A stretch of DNA of 64,000 nucleotides from Dryomyza anilis (Eukaryota > Arthropoda > Insecta > Diptera > Dryomyzidae), in NCBI GenBank assembly GCA_951804985.1, contig OX638135.1, forward strand, positions 71,825,695 through 71,889,694, written 5' to 3'. Positions 34,096 to 45,535 of the stretch are shown here, piece after piece (the stretch's first letter is position 1; every line of letters begins with the position of its first letter). Made by a program: the position numbers and the translations under genes. The notes below the pieces were generated by a model that saw only the letters and a list, made by a program, of their open reading frames with translations, had not been told where the DNA came from and did not search any database.

Positions 34096-34781
34096 CATGA
34101 TACAACTATAAAGTACTAGAACAAAAAGAGAAATTTATTCTTGTTCTACTTCTGTGCCTACCGAAATGTCAGAAGTCCCAAAGTAATGTCAAACTTTTTT
34201 GATTTTTTTTTTATCAAGACTTTTGTATTTTTTATTTCCTTTTCAAACTTCAATATTTTTTGTTTATGTTTAATTATTTTGAAAAATTAAATGAAGCTGC
34301 TTTTCAAGTCGTCATCGACCATCGCATATATTTTAATACATTGGAACGTTTGGCACTATATTGCATGTGCCATTTGTTAGCTGTAATATTTGCTGGCGCT
34401 GGAGCGAAATATTTGCGCACACAATGATTGCACTTGCCCTGCGTTCCATCATTGTTTTTGAGGGCTGGTGCTGCAGTTTATGTTTTTGAAACACGGCAGT
34501 GTGCAGCTCTGCATTTCCCCCTGCGTTCGAAATGTTCGTGGCATTGTATGAAGTGTGCGGGAGAGCATTTCCGATCGGGTTAATATCGTCCGGAACCGCA
34601 AAACTAAACAGCTCTGGTTCTTGTTGCAGACCAATCAATTTTTTTTAACAAATATCACAATTATTTGAAAGTTTTAATTTTAAATTTAATGTCATTTTCA
34701 TTTGTTTTTATTTTCTATTTGTTTACATTTTTAGTTGAGAGGGAGCAACTTTTGTTACTACTACCTGGTAGTTGTATCATG
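34096..34781. mobile_element. 686-bp TIR element nested in the hAT-like element
   Basis: The ends are the inverted pair catgatacaacta / tagttgtatcatg, flanked by cgacaaagt at 34087-34095 and 34782-34790 (9 bp). Unit 6 (near 63577-63590) carries the same surrounding sequence with a single cgacaaagt and no insertion, so the boundaries are confirmed internally. It carries a degenerate BED-finger frame. Confidence 0.82.
34315..34638 (-). pseudogene. BED zinc-finger remnant (transposase N-terminus)
   Basis: A minus-strand frame opens at 34638 (MIGLQQEPELFSFAVPDD). After a frameshift near 34445 it continues in another frame as GTQGKCNHCVRKYF, then NITANKWHMQYSAKRSNV. The CxxC pair, the following aromatic, and the HMQ..AK.SNV spacing match a BED-type zinc finger, a DNA-binding module common at the N-terminus of hAT transposases. 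The expected second histidine is replaced by arginine. The catalytic and dimerisation parts are absent. Alternative: a host BED-finger gene fragment. Confidence 0.6.
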
Positions 34782-35763
34782 CGACAAAGTAAAAAGAAAA
34801 AATAACATTTTTGTTTATGAAAAATAGTTGGCAAAACAAAAATTTTGAACAAACGTTCGATTCAAAGAGCGAAACGAACGAAACGTTTGAAATACGTTAT
34901 ACAATTTTAGACGAAGGGGACTGGAAACGAATCGTAGTCACACGAAAATAAAAAGATACATGATTTGGGGGTAAAACATGCCTTGTATGTAAGATATTCT
35001 ATATAAAATAAAATATTTTTTTCTGTTTCTTTTTATACTTTTTTAAAAACCGTTTTAAACCGGTATAAAACCGAAACCGTTTATTTCGGTTTTGGATATC
35101 GGTTTATTTCTGATTTTCGTATAACGGTTTCGGTTACGGTTTCGGTTTTAAAAATGAAACGGTTTTAAACGGATATCGGTTTCGGTTTCGGTTACGGTTT
35201 CAATCCTTGATATTAATAATAGGATACGATGATCTGACATAAAGTTTGTATTAGATGGTTGCGGTGACAACAACGCTTTTTTCAAGACGAATGCAGAATT
35301 TCTATATTTTGATGAAGTGCATTATAGAACGAAATAGCTTTCCTAAATGATTGCGAAACTCTAAAAATATTTGATTTTCTACCCATTCAATTTTCCAGAA
35401 ATACAGATATACATATCCAATTAAAAAACATTTTTGGTTTTTTAAAAACGTCCAAAAATATAAAAATTTCTTAAAAATAGTATTTGAACACAAATCACAG
35501 ATTCCTAAAAGTATGAAAGCAGAGCTGAAGCCGGAAAATTTGAAAGTTTAAAAAGTTTTCTCATTTTTGATGAATCGTTATGACTTTTAGACGCAACTTT
35601 GAAAAATAATTGACTATTTTAGAAATATCTGATCATTTTTTGAATATGTAATTTTATGGAAACTTTGAAAAAGGTATGTAAATATGTATTCTCAGCAAAC
35701 CAAACGATATTTTTACGATATTGAAACGATATCATTTATATGCACAAATTATCGTTTCCGATA

Positions 35764-36063
35764 GCCGCGGTAGCTCAGTGGTTAGTGCGTTGGACTGCGA
35801 GCCGAAAGGTCCCCGGTTCAAGCCTAAGCTAACAACATCTTTTCATAGAAACATTTTTCTGTACCGCGCTACCTCTCGTCAGTAAATGGCAAACCTACGA
35901 GAGTAAAACCATTGCCTATGAAAAGCTCTCACCCGCCGTTCGGATTCGGCAATAAACTGTAGGTCCCACCACTTTGAGTACAAATATAACACGCACAGCT
36001 CAAAAATGGTGAGAGAGCTCGGCCGAAGTTCTATACAGGACTGTAGCGCCAAACTATTATATT
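35764..36063 (+). mobile_element. tRNA-derived SINE (family A), copy 3
   Basis: Starts gccgcggtagctcagtgg (A-box), B-box ggttcaagcct near 35814, body ending gcgccaaact plus an ATT tail. The 16-bp target duplication attatcgtttccgata is at 35748-35763 and 36064-36079. The empty site is seen in unit 3 at 39883-39898. It lies inside the CGATA cluster. Confidence 0.95.
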
Positions 36064-36839
36064 ATTATCGTTTCCGATAATCTAAAATGATACGAGAATG
36101 ATAGGGTTTTGGATAAAAACGAACGATATCGTTATTTCTTGTCGATATAGATATCGAGTAGATATCGAAAAAGTGTTCATATTCGATAATCATATTTAAT
36201 TTGTTCAGAAAATTTTCTTTTTTGACAATAATTTCAAAAAAACATACAATTCAATTTCAAAATATTTTGAGTTTCATATCGTAAATTAACCTTCATTTTA
36301 TGGAATTCAAAAATTATCGTATTGTAGACAGGACTAGAATAGAATTTCTATTCCCTGCGGTTCCAGTTCCGGTTCCATAAAAAAAGGGGTCCGGTTCTTA
36401 AATTATTTTTTATTTTGATTCCAGTTCTATAAAAAAATAAAATAACTATTCCAGTTCCACAAACAAGCCCAAAAACGCAATATAAATATAACTATTTTTT
36501 ATTTTTATGTAAAAAAAATATTGAAATTTATATATAAAGTGGAGTAAAGTATATTAATGTGGAGTATATCAGATCGGAGTAAAAACAACGATATGTTGTT
36601 ATTATCGAGGTAAATGATACCTTATTCCATTGTGAATTGTTCCCAGTTTAGGAATATTTGATATGTTTCGTCCGAAAATTGTTATGATATTTTGGTTGTG
36701 GATACTGTAGGAACAAATATACAAAATTTGAATAACTTACGTCAGACTAATATGACCAACACTCCAAAACGAAGCCAAAATGTGGATTCAAATAAGTCGA
36801 TCATGAACCGATCAATTAAAAAAAAAATAAGTTTGACTC

Positions 36840-37149
36840 AATATCTCTTTGATGACTTTCTTGGATTTAAAGGTAACGCATTGAATGTAATTTCTAAAAA
36901 CGTGGATTCAAATATGTCGGTAATGGAACGGTGACAATGGACCATTTTTGGTCTAAGTGTGCTTTTTAGCAGCCATTACAACCTAACCTAAATATCTCTT
37001 TGATGACTTTCTTGGATTTAAAGGTAACGCATTGAATGTAATTTCTAAAAACGTGGATTCAAATATGTCGGTAATGGAACGGTGGTATCACAATGGACCA
37101 TTTTTGGTCTAAGTGTGCTTTTTAGCAGCCATTACAACCTAACCTAACC
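36840..37149. repeat. 151-bp tandem duplication
   Basis: The block aatatctctttgatgacttt...cattacaacctaaccta occurs at 36840 and 36991. The left copy lacks the 7-bp gtatcac. The same doubled arrangement is at 40627/40778 (unit 3) and 55203/55354 (unit 5). Units 0, 1 and 4 have a single copy. Confidence 0.92.
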
Positions 37150-37158
37150 TATCTCTTT

Positions 37159-37740
37159 GAGTTAGCTGAAGAATTTCCATTCATTTGATACCCATATTTA
37201 CAAATGGGTATTTCGATTTTTTTTTTTGTACGTAAGCACGTATACATAAAAATTGATCTTTATATGTACATTTTATATGAGGTATTTGAACATAAGTGGT
37301 CGGATCATAGGTCACAATGGACCGATCTTGCCAATTTCGCACATACAGCTTAGGTATATTAGTAATATAAGTTATAAGTTTCATTTATCTAGCTCTTCAA
37401 TTTTAAAAGTAGTAGGGATTTCAACAGTCAGACAGACAGACATACAGACGGACGGACAGACAGACAGACAGACAGACGGACAGACATACGGACAGACAGA
37501 CGGACAGACTGACGGACAGACTGACGGACAGACAGACGGACAGACATACGGACAGACGGACAGACGGACGGACGGACAGACGGACAGACAGACGGACAGA
37601 CAGACAGACGGACTAAATCGACTTAGGAGGTCATGCTGATCAAGAATATATATACTTTTCCATACCGGAGATGCTTCCTTCTGGATGTTACAAACGGCGA
37701 ACCAAACTGAATATACCCTTTCACTCTTAGTGTAGGGTAT
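37159..37740 (+). mobile_element. 5'-truncated mini-me element with expanded microsatellite
   Basis: It begins at gctgaagaatttccattcat, internal to the copy at 30255, and then follows that copy to its hairpin end. The GACA/GACG tract (37425-37613, about 188 bp) is the longest of the four. Confidence 0.85.
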
Positions 37741-37747
37741 AAAAAAA

Positions 37748-40700
37748 CACTTAGGACAGTTGGTCGCATGGAAAATTTTGAAGTGTGAAACTTGTGATAG
37801 TTGGTGTGATGAAGTTGGTAAGAATTATGAGAGTTATAGTCGGTCTAAGGCACTGGTTATGTAATGTCGGTAGCTCGTCTGGTTAGTGCGTTGGACTACG
37901 AGTGAAAAGTCGCTGGTGCGTTCGACTACGAGCCGAAAGGTCCCCGGTTCGATCTCTAACATCTTCTTCATATAAAACATTTTTCTATGCGACGCTACCT
38001 CTCGTCAGTAAATGGCAAACCTACGAGAGTAAAACATTGCCTATCAAAACTGACAATGTAGGTGAGTTTTAGTGTGGTGAATTTTTGTGTAGTAAGTTTT
38101 AGTGTGGTGAATTTTAGTGTGGTGAATTATAGTGTGGAGAATTATAGTGGGGTGAATTTTAGTGTGGTGAGTTTTAGTGTGGTGAATGTTATTGTGGTGA
38201 GTTTTATTGTCGTGAGTTTTAGTTTGGTGAATTTTATTGTGGTGAGTTTTAATGTGGTGAGTTTTAGTGTGATGAATTTTAGTGTGGTGATTTTGAGTGT
38301 GGTGAGATTTAGTGTGGTGAATTTTATTGTGGTGAGTTTTATTGTCGCGAGTTTTAGCGTGGTGAGTTTTAGTGTGATGAATTTTAGTGTGGTGAATTTT
38401 AGTGTGGTGAGTTTTAGTGTGGTGAGTTTTTGTTGTGTGAGGTTTGGCGTGGTGAGTTTTAATGTGGGGAATTTTGGTGTGGTGAGTTTTAAGAATTTTG
38501 TGTGGTTGTTAACCTGGTGTGAAATATCTTGATATCACTATAATAACTGCTGACATACACGTAATGTAAAATGTATCTTCTATGGGGGGTGCCACGCCCA
38601 ATGGTCCAATCACTCCCACATTCGGCGAAACCGTTTAGAATTGCTGATATAATGTCTTTTTAATTTTTGGGATATGTGGGAGGTGCCACGCCCAGTCCAC
38701 CAATCTTACCAAGATATAGCATATACTCTTCCCAGGCCCAACATACATATTGTGCCCAAATTTTATTCAATTCGTTTCAGCCTTTTTGACGTCTATTCGG
38801 AATATATATTCAACAAAAACAAAAAAAAAACAATTTTCAAAAAATTTCGAAAAAGAAATGGTTAAAAAAATGTTTGGTCGACAAAAACAATACAATGGTC
38901 AAAATCACCATTTACCAAAAAAATAAAAAAATTCGCCAAAAACAATGTCGAAAAAAAATTGTTTTTGCTTTTGATTTTTTTATCTTTCATTTTTTGTTTT
39001 TCCTTTAGTTTGGATTTTTGTTTTATGTTATTACTTTTGTTTTTGTATTTTTGCTTTTGTTTTGTGCTTTTGCTTTTGTGTTTTTTCTTTTACATTTTTT
39101 TTTTGTATTTGAGTTTTTTGTTTCATGTTCGTAGCTGGTGAAAGTGCCGAGTTATATCGTTTTAAAAATGTAGGTTGTATGGGAGGTGCCACGCCTCTTT
39201 GTCCAATCCCGTCCAAGAAATGATAGGCTTATCATTTCTTCCAGACCATACCGCATCTGTGCTAAAAATTTCAAGAAAATCGGATTCGCCGTTTAGACGG
39301 AGAAGCGGAACAAACGTACAAACAAACGAACAAACAGATTTATTATATTAATAATAGGATACGATGGTCTGACATAAAGTTTGTATTAGATGGTTGCGGT
39401 GACAACAACGCTTTTTTCAAGACGAATGCAGAATTTCTATATTTTGATGAAGTGCATTATAGAACGAAATAGCTTTCCTAAATGATTGCGAAACTCTAAA
39501 AATATTTGATTTTCTACCCATTAAATTTTCCAGAAATACAGATATACATATCCAATTAAAAAACATTTTTGGTTTTTTAAAAACGTCCAAAAATATAAAA
39601 ATTTCTTAAAAATAGTATTTGAACACAAATCACAGATTCCCAAAAGTATGAAAGCAGAGCTGAAGCCGGAAAATTTGAAAGTTTAAAAAGTTTTCTGATT
39701 TTTGATGAATCGTTATGACTTTTAGACGCAACTTTGAAAAATAATTGACTATTTTAGAAATATCTGAGCATTTTTTGAATATGTAATTTTATGGAAACTT
39801 TGAAAAAGGTATGTAAATATGTATTCTCAGCAAACCAAACGATATTTTTACGATATCGAAACGATATCATTTATATGCACAAATTATCGTTTCCGATAAT
39901 CTAAAATGATACGAGAATGATAGGGTTTTGGATAAAAACGAACGATATCGTTATTTCTTGTCGATATAGATATCGAAAAAGTGTTCATATTCAGAAAATT
40001 TTCTCTTTTGACAATAATTTCAAAAAAACATACAATTCAATTTCAAAATATTTTGAGTTTCATATCGTAAATTAACCTTCATTTTATGGAATTGAAAAAT
40101 TATCGTCTTGTAGACAGGACTAGGAATAGAATTTCTATTCCCTGCGGTTCCAGTTCCGGTTCCATAAAAAAAGGGGTCCGGTTCTTAAATTATTTTTTAT
40201 TTTGATTCCAGTTCTATAAAAAAATAAAATAACTATTCCAGTTCCACAAACAAGCCCAAAAACGCAATATAAATATAACTATTTTTTATTTTTATGTAAA
40301 AAAAATATTGAAATTTATATATAAAGTGGAGTAAAGTATATTAATGTGGAGTATATCAGATCGGAGTAAAAACAACGATATGTTGTTATTATCGAGGTAA
40401 ATGATACCTTATTCCATTGTGAATTGTTCCCAGTTTAGGAATATTTGATATGTTTCGTCCGAAAATTGTTATGATATTTTGGTTGTGGATACTGTAGGAA
40501 CAAATATACAAAATTTGAATAACTTACGTCAGACTAATATGACCAACACTCCAAAACGAAGCCAAAATGTGGATTCAAATAAGTCGATCATGAACCGATC
40601 AATTAAAAAAAAAATAAGTTTGACTCAATATCTCTTTGATGACTTTCTTGGATTTAAAGGTAACGCATTGAATGTAATTTCTAAAAACGTGGATTCAAAT

Positions 40701-43700
40701 ATGTCGGTAATGGAACGGTGACAATGGACCATTTTTGGTCTAAGTGTGCTTTTTAGCAGCCATTACAACCTAACCTAAATATCTCTTTGATGACTTTCTT
40801 GGATTTAAAGGTAACGCATTGAATGTAATTTCTAAAAACGTGGATTCAAATATGTCGGTAATGGAACGGTGGTATCACAATGGACCATTTTTGGTCTAAG
40901 TGTGCTTTTTAGCAGCCATTACAACCTAACCTATGAAGCTAAAGTAATCATCTCTATGAGTTATTTGAATTTTATAAAATGTCCTTGAAAAAATTGAAAT
41001 TGCCTCCAAAATGTTTTCAATATCATTTTTTTCATAAATCCCAAAAAGGCATCATCGGCATATAATATCTTTGTTATTTTTACTACGATTTTGGACATTT
41101 CAGAAAGATGCATCCTTTAAGAAACTAAAATTTAGTACTAGGGTGTATCATTTATGTACTAGGGTGAATGTAATGGGAAATTTTGTAAAGGATAAAGATT
41201 TCTTCGATTGAGCTGACATTTTGTGTGGATTTGTTTTTCTACTTAGTAGCCTCATGAAATAAGCAACGGTGAGCGGGATTCGTACAAATTACCATCGAAA
41301 CACCAAAAGTAGGAATTGTATTTTGATAATGAGAATTCTGTTGTTTTGTTTTCATACAAAAATAAATGTCAAAAATCTATATATTAAAATAAACTATAGT
41401 TTAAAAATGACTATAGTTACGCGCCAATTTGTTTAGCACACGTAATGTACCAAGTTGGCGAAAAAATAAGGAATGATTTAAAAGTTATTCAGGGCTTTTC
41501 ATAGGGAGTGTTTTACTATCGTACGTTTGCCATTGACAGTCGAGAAGAGGTACTGTCGTATAGAAAAATAATGTATATTTTCTAATTATTCAGTCGCGGT
41601 GAGTCGAACCAACGACCTCTCGACTCGGAGTCCATCGCACTACTATAACAAAATAACTGATTGCAGATGCGATATATTTTAATGGATATATGTGCGCATA
41701 TTTTGTATATTTTAGTGCACGAGAATCCTAGGCAGTGATGCCAACTCATATTTTCATTTTCCTCGATATTCTTAGCAAAATTCCCCAATTGTCTATAAAA
41801 TTCCCCGCACAAATTAATTTAAATACACTGAGAATAAATAGTGTTTTTACTAAATGTTTAATAACAATCTGAATAATCCATAGATACATATTACGTAATA
41901 TGCTATTCATTTAACATGTTTTTTATTTCTTGATTTCTCTATTTTTCGAATGACATTTATCAGCCATTATAAATTGAGAAAAATTATTTGTTATTACCAA
42001 GTGGTGCAATATTTTTTAATTAAGGTCCAGTTTTTACAGTTTCCAGTTTTTGTTAAAGTTTAAACTTAGCTTAAATAAATATTTCAAAAGTCAATAGTTC
42101 CAAATCAAAATGTCCGAATATGTTTAGATTTTACAGACACATAGATAGACAATTAGTACTCAGTTAATATAAATTTTAAATATATGAGAAATATTGACTA
42201 TAATATGAAAAAAATGAAATCATATGAAAAAATGGATCATATTAAACAATTATATTAAACTTGGTTTCAAATAGTACTGCACGCAGCAAAAAAAGGGCAC
42301 TCCCAAACATAATTTTGCAGGCATTAACATGTACGATAAATCATTTGTAAACAGTGTTGTAATGAGATCTGACAATATAGTATCCCGGAAACATTTTAAT
42401 GTTGCCCCTTAAAATGGAGTATGCTCTAATGGAAACATAATAACATAAAAATTTTCAAAATAAAACATGATTTTGAACGACCTGAATATAAATATGTTTC
42501 CAGTGAAACATATCAGTTGTTTTAGTTCAAAAAGTAGTATGTTTGCATAGAAACATATTTAAATATTTTTGGAAAGAAATCCTGAAAATAAAATAAAAAT
42601 AAAATGTTGTTTTTTTTTTATTTATTTTTATTACAAATCTTTAAACATGCACAGTAGAAAATTATAATAATAGAATTCATATACATATTTTTAAATGCAA
42701 GTACAAGTGACAGCATCAATGAAGGCACAATTGCACCTGCAGACGCTAAACCAGACGATCCAGGCTCGCTTTATATTTGGTACAATTACAGTTGATCTCA
42801 GTACAGCACATAGCGTAGGCACGGAATTCACGGAGGCTTTTGTAAAAAAACATGCCAAATTGAAACACAGTTTTTTATTTGTGTTTTTTTCAGAAATGAT
42901 ATACTGCACTATATTATACTCTGTTACTATTTGTACTTTTTGTAACACAATTTATATATTTATTTAATTTACAAATAACAAAATTATTACCGACGCGAAC
43001 ACGTTTTCTCAATGAACACCAGATCAACACGCAAAATGCCGATCAACGAGTGTTAACTGTAAATACAAGAATTATTTTTTTGTTTCTTTTCGAACATCAG
43101 TATGTTTAAAATGACCCTATACATACTTCAAACGACGACAAAAGAGACGTAGGTAGAAAATTCTGCTCAACGAGTGCCAACTTCGTATACAAGAAGAATG
43201 TTGGAAGAATACATTTATTTAAATTCAATTCCTTTTTTGTTTGATTTTAAACATCAATATGTTCAAACGATGGCAAAAGATGGCGTAGGTAGAAAATGCT
43301 GCACAACGTTGCCAACTTCGTCAGTCGATAAATTATCGAATTAAGACGAGCGTTGCGAACATACGTTTTTAGATTTGATTAGCATTTTCTGTGTTTCGAA
43401 ACATTGTTTTAACAAAGTAAATTGCCAAGAAATAGTTTATTCAAATGCAATTAAAATTTTATGTTGATATTGTAACATATTTATGGTAAATTTGACAGAT
43501 TCGGCTGGACAATATAATAATGTTTACACGTGAACAAAAATAAATTCAATTTCGATTATAATTTAATTACACTTCATTCCTAATACATGTATGGTAATTT
43601 CGTATTACTTTTTAATTACATTCAAACATATTCAAACAAATCTATTCTATCCGTGTGAAAATAGATAATTAATGCCTTTTAATAGGAGCAAACAATTTCG

Positions 43701-44941
43701 AAAATTAAATTTAATCATTGAAACCCTGTATAAACAAATGTGCAATTGTAAATATATGTTATTTTCAATTTTTTTGTTTTTTAATTTTGATAATTTTTTT
43801 ACTACTAGATCAGTATTTTAAAGTATTTTAAAGATTTCGATTAATGGGAATTTAAAATTTCGAAACTAAAATGACAAAATAGTTTCGAAATTTTAAATTC
43901 CCAATAATCGCAATCTTTAAAATACTGAAAACAATATTTTTTCAACTATTAAGAGACATGACAAATTAGCAGGTTTTACATTAATTAAAAAATGTATCCT
44001 TTATTTAAAAACATATCATCAGATACATTCAAAAAATGTTAAAGGAATTTATCTAAATCCAGAAATCGTATTTAATATATTGTATAGACGCCAAATTATG
44101 ACCTTTCACATGATTGAAATATAGACCCAGCAGGAAATGGCCTCATATACGACAAGGTCATCAATGATGAATCGAGGACATTAAAAAATTTGTCATTGAT
44201 GAATATGTCTACAACAATTTCATAAATGACATTGCATTAAAGATGTCATATAAACATATATGAATGACATTGTGAAAATCTGTCATTGATGAAATGTTTT
44301 TGATGACGTCATTGATGAAAATTAACATTGACATCATATGACCCTTAAGGTATGCAGCATTAACGTTGTGAAATGCAATGTGAAATGCATACAACATACG
44401 TCTATTTATTCATAGGCCTAATTTGAGGGACCAATTTTAATAAAAGCGGGATAATAAGCAGTAGTAATGTTGATATATGATGGCCGTGATGCCAACTATA
44501 GCCCTAGTTATTAGTGTTGCAATTTAAATCATAGAAACGATAAAAAGCTTTCTTGGCTAATTTATTTTTTTACTCAATTTCGATTTAAAAATCGATCTAA
44601 TTTAATGGTTCCATTAAAAAGTGTCAATGGCTGAAAATCGGAGATGGAATGATGGTCGTTAATTGAGACCAAGGATTGAAACCAAACCCGAATCGGAACC
44701 GGATATCCGTTTAAAACCGATTAATTTTTAAAACCGAAACCGTTTACGAAACTCAGAAATAAACCGATATCCAAAACTGATATAAAGAAAGACAGAAACC
44801 ACTTATTTTATATAGAAGCTCTAAAGTACAAGACACGTTTTAAATAATCTGGGGTTCCCAACATAAAAAGTTCTTGTTTTTAATATTCACATGTTGTTTA
44901 AATAAAAGCATTTGTGTGGAGGAAAATCGAATTAAAAAAAA
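37748..44941 (+). repeat. Array unit 3 (7194 bp)
   Basis: It contains SINE-B (37866), minisatellite (38060-38495), tail (to 39355), CGATA cluster (39838), the ggttccagttcc segment (40140-40260), the 151-bp duplication, SINE-C (41493), imperfect hairpin (43811), CRE segment and hAT end fragment. There is no MITE, young SINE or mini-me copy. The left half resembles unit 2, the right half unit 0. Confidence 0.92.
38060..38495. repeat. 15-bp minisatellite, unit 3
   Basis: Nearly the same unit order as the unit 2 tract, including the odd gtgaggtttggcgtgg variant near its end. Confidence 0.93.
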
Positions 44942-45257
44942 CACTTAGGACAGTTGGTCGCATGAAAAGTTTTGAAGTATGGAACTTGTGACAGTTGGTG
45001 TGATGAAGTTGGTAAGAATTATGAGAGTTATAGTCGGTCTAAGGCACTGGTTATGTAATGTCGGTAGCTCGTCTGGTTAGTGCGTTGGACTACGAGTAAA
45101 AAGTCGCTGGTGCGTTCGACTACGAGCCGAAAGGTCCCCGGTTCGATCTCCAATATCTTCTTCATATAAAACATTTTTCTATGCGGCGCTACCTCTCGTA
45201 AATGGCAAATGGCAAACCTACGAGAGTAAAACATTGCCTATCAAAACTGACAATGTA

Positions 45258-45535
45258 GGTGAGTTTTAGTGTGGTGAATTTTTGTGTAGTAAGTTTTAGT
45301 GTGGTGAATTTTAGTGTGGTGAATTTTAGTGTGGTGAATTTTAGTGTGGTGAATTAGAGTGTGGTGAATTATAGTGGGGTGAATTTTAGTGTGGTGAGTT
45401 TTAGTGTGGTGAATTTTATTGTGGTGAGTTTTATTGTCGTGAGTTTTAGTTTGGTGAATTTTATTGTGGTGAGTTTTAATGTGGTGAGTTTTAGTGTGAT
45501 GAATTTTAGTGTGGTGATTTTTAGTGTGGTGAGTC
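45258..45535. repeat. 15-bp minisatellite, unit 4 (truncated)
   Basis: About 18 units. The tract ends abruptly inside gtggtgag at the deletion junction near 45533. Confidence 0.92.

Larger units (their letters stand above)
32540..35209. mobile_element. hAT-like element with CGGTTT-rich ends, 2670 bp
   Basis: The 14-bp inverted ends caaggattgaaacc / ggtttcaatccttg are flanked by the 8-bp direct repeat atattaat (32532-32539 and 35210-35217). Unit 3 shows the uninterrupted site at about 39345-39352. Both ends carry many cggttt motifs (32560-32690 and 35045-35195). An 8-bp duplication fits hAT. No full transposase is present. The region 34096-34781 is a further inserted element. Confidence 0.85.
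30993..37747 (+). repeat. Array unit 2 (6755 bp, large deletion plus large insertions)
   Basis: The left half is normal: SINE-B, minisatellite 31305-31735, tail to 32530. A 2670-bp hAT-like element, a young SINE and a 151-bp tandem duplication are then present. The right half (SINE-C to hAT end fragment, about 4 kb in other units) is missing: after 37149 the sequence goes straight into a truncated mini-me element. Confidence 0.9.

Noticed and set aside
36692..36934. 80-codon frame MVVDTVGTNIQNL... duplicated at 40479-40721
   Set aside because: Identity only reflects recent unit duplication. The unit 5 copy is broken near 55190, and the frame covers a tandem duplication boundary.
37138..37150. 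aacctaacctaacct as arthropod TTAGG telomeric repeat
   Set aside because: Only two or three units, inside a larger duplicated block. Flies do not use TTAGG telomeres.
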